Below, one piece after another: positions 22,506 through 24,399 of a DNA stretch of 24,399 bases (within the stretch, counting starts at the first letter, position 1; each line of letters opens with the position of its first letter). The DNA lies in assembly GCA_937893125.1 (NCBI GenBank), contig CALBHW010000023.1, positions 1-24,399 of the forward strand, in the 5' to 3' direction. A model generated the notes under the pieces. It saw only the letters and a program-made list of their open reading frames with translations. It was not told where the DNA came from and searched no databases. This DNA comes from an uncultured Clostridia bacterium. Lineage in GTDB: Bacteria; Bacillota; Clostridia; Christensenellales; UBA1242. The translations under genes were made by a program, and so were the position numbers.

Positions 22506-24086
22506 ATGAGCAAAGTTAGTGAATTTTTAGAGTATATAAATAAAAAAACTTGCAATAGATACGATTTTTTGCGTCTAAGGCAGGTTTTTTTTGATAAAAA
22601 AACAAATTCTTGCGCCATTCACCTTATGTATCCTAGCTCAATGGACTTGACAAAAGAACAAAAAGAAGAAATTACAAATATTGTAAAGGAATATGTCAAA
22701 ATAGACGGAAAAGTAGATGTCAATATTGGCAAAAGTTTTATCGAAAATGACCTTATTTTGTCCTTTATTAAAAAGTTTTTGCAAACGAATAGCCCTTTTG
22801 TGTATAGCACAATGGATTTTGAAAATGTCAAAATTAAAATTGACGGCGATGTTAAAGTCGAAATTGGACTTTCCGCGTCTCTTTATGACTATTTTGAAAG
22901 GACAAATTTAAGCCATCAAATTTTAAACGCTCTTCAAAAAAACTTTTATGCACAATTTGATTTGACTCTTGTCAAAATGGGCGAAAAAGAAGTCGTGCAA
23001 GAAGATGTTTTAAGTAGCCGTTTTCAAGAAATGCAAATGAAAAGTGACATAGATGGACTGCTAAATAGGACGCAAGACAAATATATGGTGACGGATAAAA
23101 AAGTCGTTGTGGGGAGCGAAATAAATTTCAATCCTAGACATATTAGTTCAATTAAACAAGAGAACGAAAATTGTGTTATCGCGGGGCAAATTGGCTTTAT
23201 TACTGAAAAGACCTTTAAATCAAAAAGGATGAAAAAAAATAAAGACGGCACGCAGGAGCCTATGGAAAAACCATACTTCAAGTTTCAAGTTAGGGACGAT
23301 ACGGGGACAATTCACGGGGTTATTTTTCCAAGCGTCGCAAATTATCACAAAATGCACCTTATCACAAACGGAAATATCGTTTTAATGCAAGGAAGGGTGT
23401 CAAAATATAATGACACTTTTGACATTACCGCAAAAAATATATCTTTTTGTAAAATTCCTGAAAAGCACGAAATTGAGCAAAATATTGACCAAAACACAAT
23501 TAACGACTATCGTTATGTGCGCCCACAAAAGTATTATTCGCAAAAACAAGCCAACCTTTTTGAAAAAATATCCTATTCAAAAGAAGCAATGACGGGGTCG
23601 TTTGTAGTGTACGATTTCGAAACAACGGGCATAAACACCGAACACGACGAAATTATCGAAATCGGGGCTCTTAAAATTCAAGGTGGCGAGTTTAGGGAAG
23701 TTTTTTCGACGCTCGTCAAACCAAAACGACCTATTCCACCAGACGCGACAAGAGTTAATAGAATAACTAACGATATGGTCGCAAATTGCTACTCAATTGA
23801 GCAAGTTATTAGAGATTTTTACCTTTTTTGTAAGGGCTCGCAAATGGTTGGATATAACTCAATATCGTTTGATAGCGTGTTTCTAAATAGAGCAGGGAAA
23901 AGTGTCGGCATAAATTTTGATAATAACCAAATTGACGCTTTCTTGCTCGCCCGTCAAAAGTTAAAGGGACTTAAAAATTATAAACTTAGCACCGTTGCAA
24001 AAAATCTTGAAGTAAGTTTGATTGACGCGCATAGAGCACTAAACGATGTTATCGCCACCGCAGGTGTGTTTATGAAATTGTATTAG
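22506..24086 (+). CDS. PolC N-terminal, OB and exonuclease module without PHP or polymerase domains
   Basis: A 526-residue protein that matches the front of Gram-positive replicative polymerase PolC. Residues 1 to about 200 fit the PolC N-terminal domains, about 208-325 is an OB fold (VIAGQIGFITEKTF to YNDTFDITAKNI), and about 365-526 is a DEDDh proofreading exonuclease. All catalytic residues are kept: Asp370 and Glu372 in YDFETTG, Asp456 in ISFDSVF, and His509 with Asp514 in DAHRALND. In PolC (about 1430-1450 residues) the PHP domain flanks the exonuclease and the polymerase follows; here no PHP motif (HLH-x-x-MS) lies between OB and exonuclease, and the chain stops right after the exonuclease. 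It starts 9 bases after rseP without a visible ribosome binding site and ends before a strong terminator. It may be a stand-alone proofreading subunit or nuclease. Confidence 0.85.
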   Translation: MSKVSEFLEYINKKTCNRYDFLRLRQVFFDKKTNSCAIHLMYPSSMDLTKEQKEEITNIVKEYVKIDGKVDVNIGKSFIENDLILSFIKKFLQTNSPFVYSTMDFENVKIKIDGDVKVEIGLSASLYDYFERTNLSHQILNALQKNFYAQFDLTLVKMGEKEVVQEDVLSSRFQEMQMKSDIDGLLNRTQDKYMVTDKKVVVGSEINFNPRHISSIKQENENCVIAGQIGFITEKTFKSKRMKKNKDGTQEPMEKPYFKFQVRDDTGTIHGVIFPSVANYHKMHLITNGNIVLMQGRVSKYNDTFDITAKNISFCKIPEKHEIEQNIDQNTINDYRYVRPQKYYSQKQANLFEKISYSKEAMTGSFVVYDFETTGINTEHDEIIEIGALKIQGGEFREVFSTLVKPKRPIPPDATRVNRITNDMVANCYSIEQVIRDFYLFCKGSQMVGYNSISFDSVFLNRAGKSVGINFDNNQIDAFLLARQKLKGLKNYKLSTVAKNLEVSLIDAHRALNDVIATAGVFMKLY

Positions 24087-24100
24087 TTTTTTAGAATAAA

Positions 24101-24132
24101 GGAGTAACTTTTTAACTAAGGTTACTCTTTTT
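24101..24132 (+). terminator. Intrinsic terminator of the rseP and PolC-like unit
   Basis: GAGTAAC (24102-24108) pairs with GTTACTC (24121-24127), extended inward by three more pairs, and TTTTT follows. It lies 15 bases after the PolC-like stop and shows that the transcript ends there. Confidence 0.85.
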
Positions 24133-24138
24133 GTTTAC

Positions 24139-24185
24139 GGCGACCATATGCAACCTGTCATAACTGACGCTTGCATATGACCGCC
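24139..24185. repeat. 47-base imperfect palindrome with nested hairpin
   Basis: The outer arms 24139-24153 and 24171-24185 pair at 13 of 15 positions (GGCG, then CCATATGCAA against TTGCATATG). Inside, GTCA (24157-24160) pairs with TGAC (24165-24168) around TAAC. TTTT follows the right arm, so it could be a second terminator, an RNA stem or an end of a small mobile element. Confidence 0.7.
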
Positions 24186-24319
24186 TTTTAATAGGTCGTC
24201 ACACAAAAATATAGCGACCGTGTGTTGACAGTTCTTCGAACGCCAACCCACGACCGCCCTTTTTGCGTCGAGTCTCGCCCGCGTCAAGACACACTATTAT
24301 AGGTAATTTACCCCCAACA

Positions 24320-24344
24320 CCCCCAAACGGGGGCTATTTTTTTT
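24320..24344 (+). terminator. Intrinsic terminator in the end region
   Basis: CCCCC (24320-24324) pairs with GGGGG (24329-24333) around AAAC, and CTA then a long T-run follow. No coding gene precedes it within 230 bases, so it may end a non-coding transcript that starts after the terminator at 24101-24132. Confidence 0.65.
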
Positions 24345-24399
24345 AAAAAAAATTTAAAATTTTATAAAAAAATGGTTAAATTTGCTTGACATGGGGGGG

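Larger units (their letters stand above)
24087..24399. other. GC-rich structured non-coding tail of the window
   Basis: No reading frame is supported after the PolC-like stop. In order it holds a terminator (24101-24132), a large imperfect palindrome (24139-24185), further inverted repeats (GTCACACA at 24198-24205 with TGTGTTGAC at 24221-24229; GTTC and GAAC at 24231-24241), a C-rich to G-rich terminator hairpin (24320-24344), and an A/T-rich end with TTGACA at 24386-24391. 24138-24300 is clearly richer in G and C than the genes around it. It could encode a structured RNA or be a repeat element; no known RNA family is recognised. Confidence 0.5.

Noticed and set aside
24225..24240. TTGACA promoter box and a tRNA-like TTCGAA loop
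   Set aside because: No minus-10 at a fitting distance, and no acceptor or anticodon arms can be built around TTCGAA.
24087..24399. PHP and polymerase part of PolC continuing after a frameshift
   Set aside because: No PolC-like sequence is seen in any frame; a terminator and structured non-coding DNA follow, and the PHP part is missing upstream of the exonuclease as well.

Overview
This window looks like a chromosomal segment of an uncultured, low-GC Bacillota (Clostridia-like) bacterium. The evidence is AT-rich DNA, AAAGGAG-type ribosome binding sites, TTGACA/TATAAT-like promoters and a Firmicutes gene stock (obgE-yhbY-rsfS, tsaE-tsaB-rimI, frr, uppS-cdsA-rseP-polC-like). The species cannot be named from sequence alone. 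I see no tRNA, rRNA, CRISPR array, transposase, integrase or phage gene.

Layout. 105-1532 is a secreted or anchored protein with a short BspA-type leucine-rich repeat region. 1552-3305 is a divergent sulfur pair: a class V cysteine desulfurase (minus) and a DUF3343 small protein (plus), separated by an intergenic stretch holding a GC-rich island and a hairpin over the DUF3343 start. 3348-3983 is endonuclease III. 4156-9853 is a ribosome and tRNA maturation block: obgE, yhbY, an unknown membrane protein on the opposite strand, rsfS with a long charged tail, a PAP2-like membrane domain fused to TsaE, tsaB and a RimI-like acetyltransferase. 10124-13871 is a cell-wall block: alpha/beta hydrolase, a membrane-anchored MurF-like ligase and D-Ala-D-Ala ligase. 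14094-17589 holds an OGG1-type glycosylase, a degenerate shikimate-kinase-like protein and transketolase. A strong bidirectional terminator and a convergent 54-residue YtxH-like gene follow. 18355-24086 is a reduced version of the frr-uppS-cdsA-dxr-rseP-proS-polC cluster, without dxr and proS, and with only the N-terminal/OB/exonuclease part of PolC left. The last 300 bases are non-coding, GC-rich and strongly structured, bounded by terminators.

The most unusual items are: (1) the PolC-like protein with an intact DEDDh exonuclease but no PHP or polymerase modules, closed by a terminator; (2) a single-frame fusion of a PAP2-type membrane domain that has lost its catalytic residues to a complete TsaE ATPase; (3) MurF with a five-helix membrane domain in place of its N-terminal substrate domain; (4) a shikimate-kinase fold without its P-loop, next to transketolase; (5) a hairpin at the DUF3343 start that displays the ribosome binding site in a bulge; and (6) GC-rich structured intergenic islands at both ends that share a heptamer. 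Functions are assigned by recalled family motifs; no database search was run.
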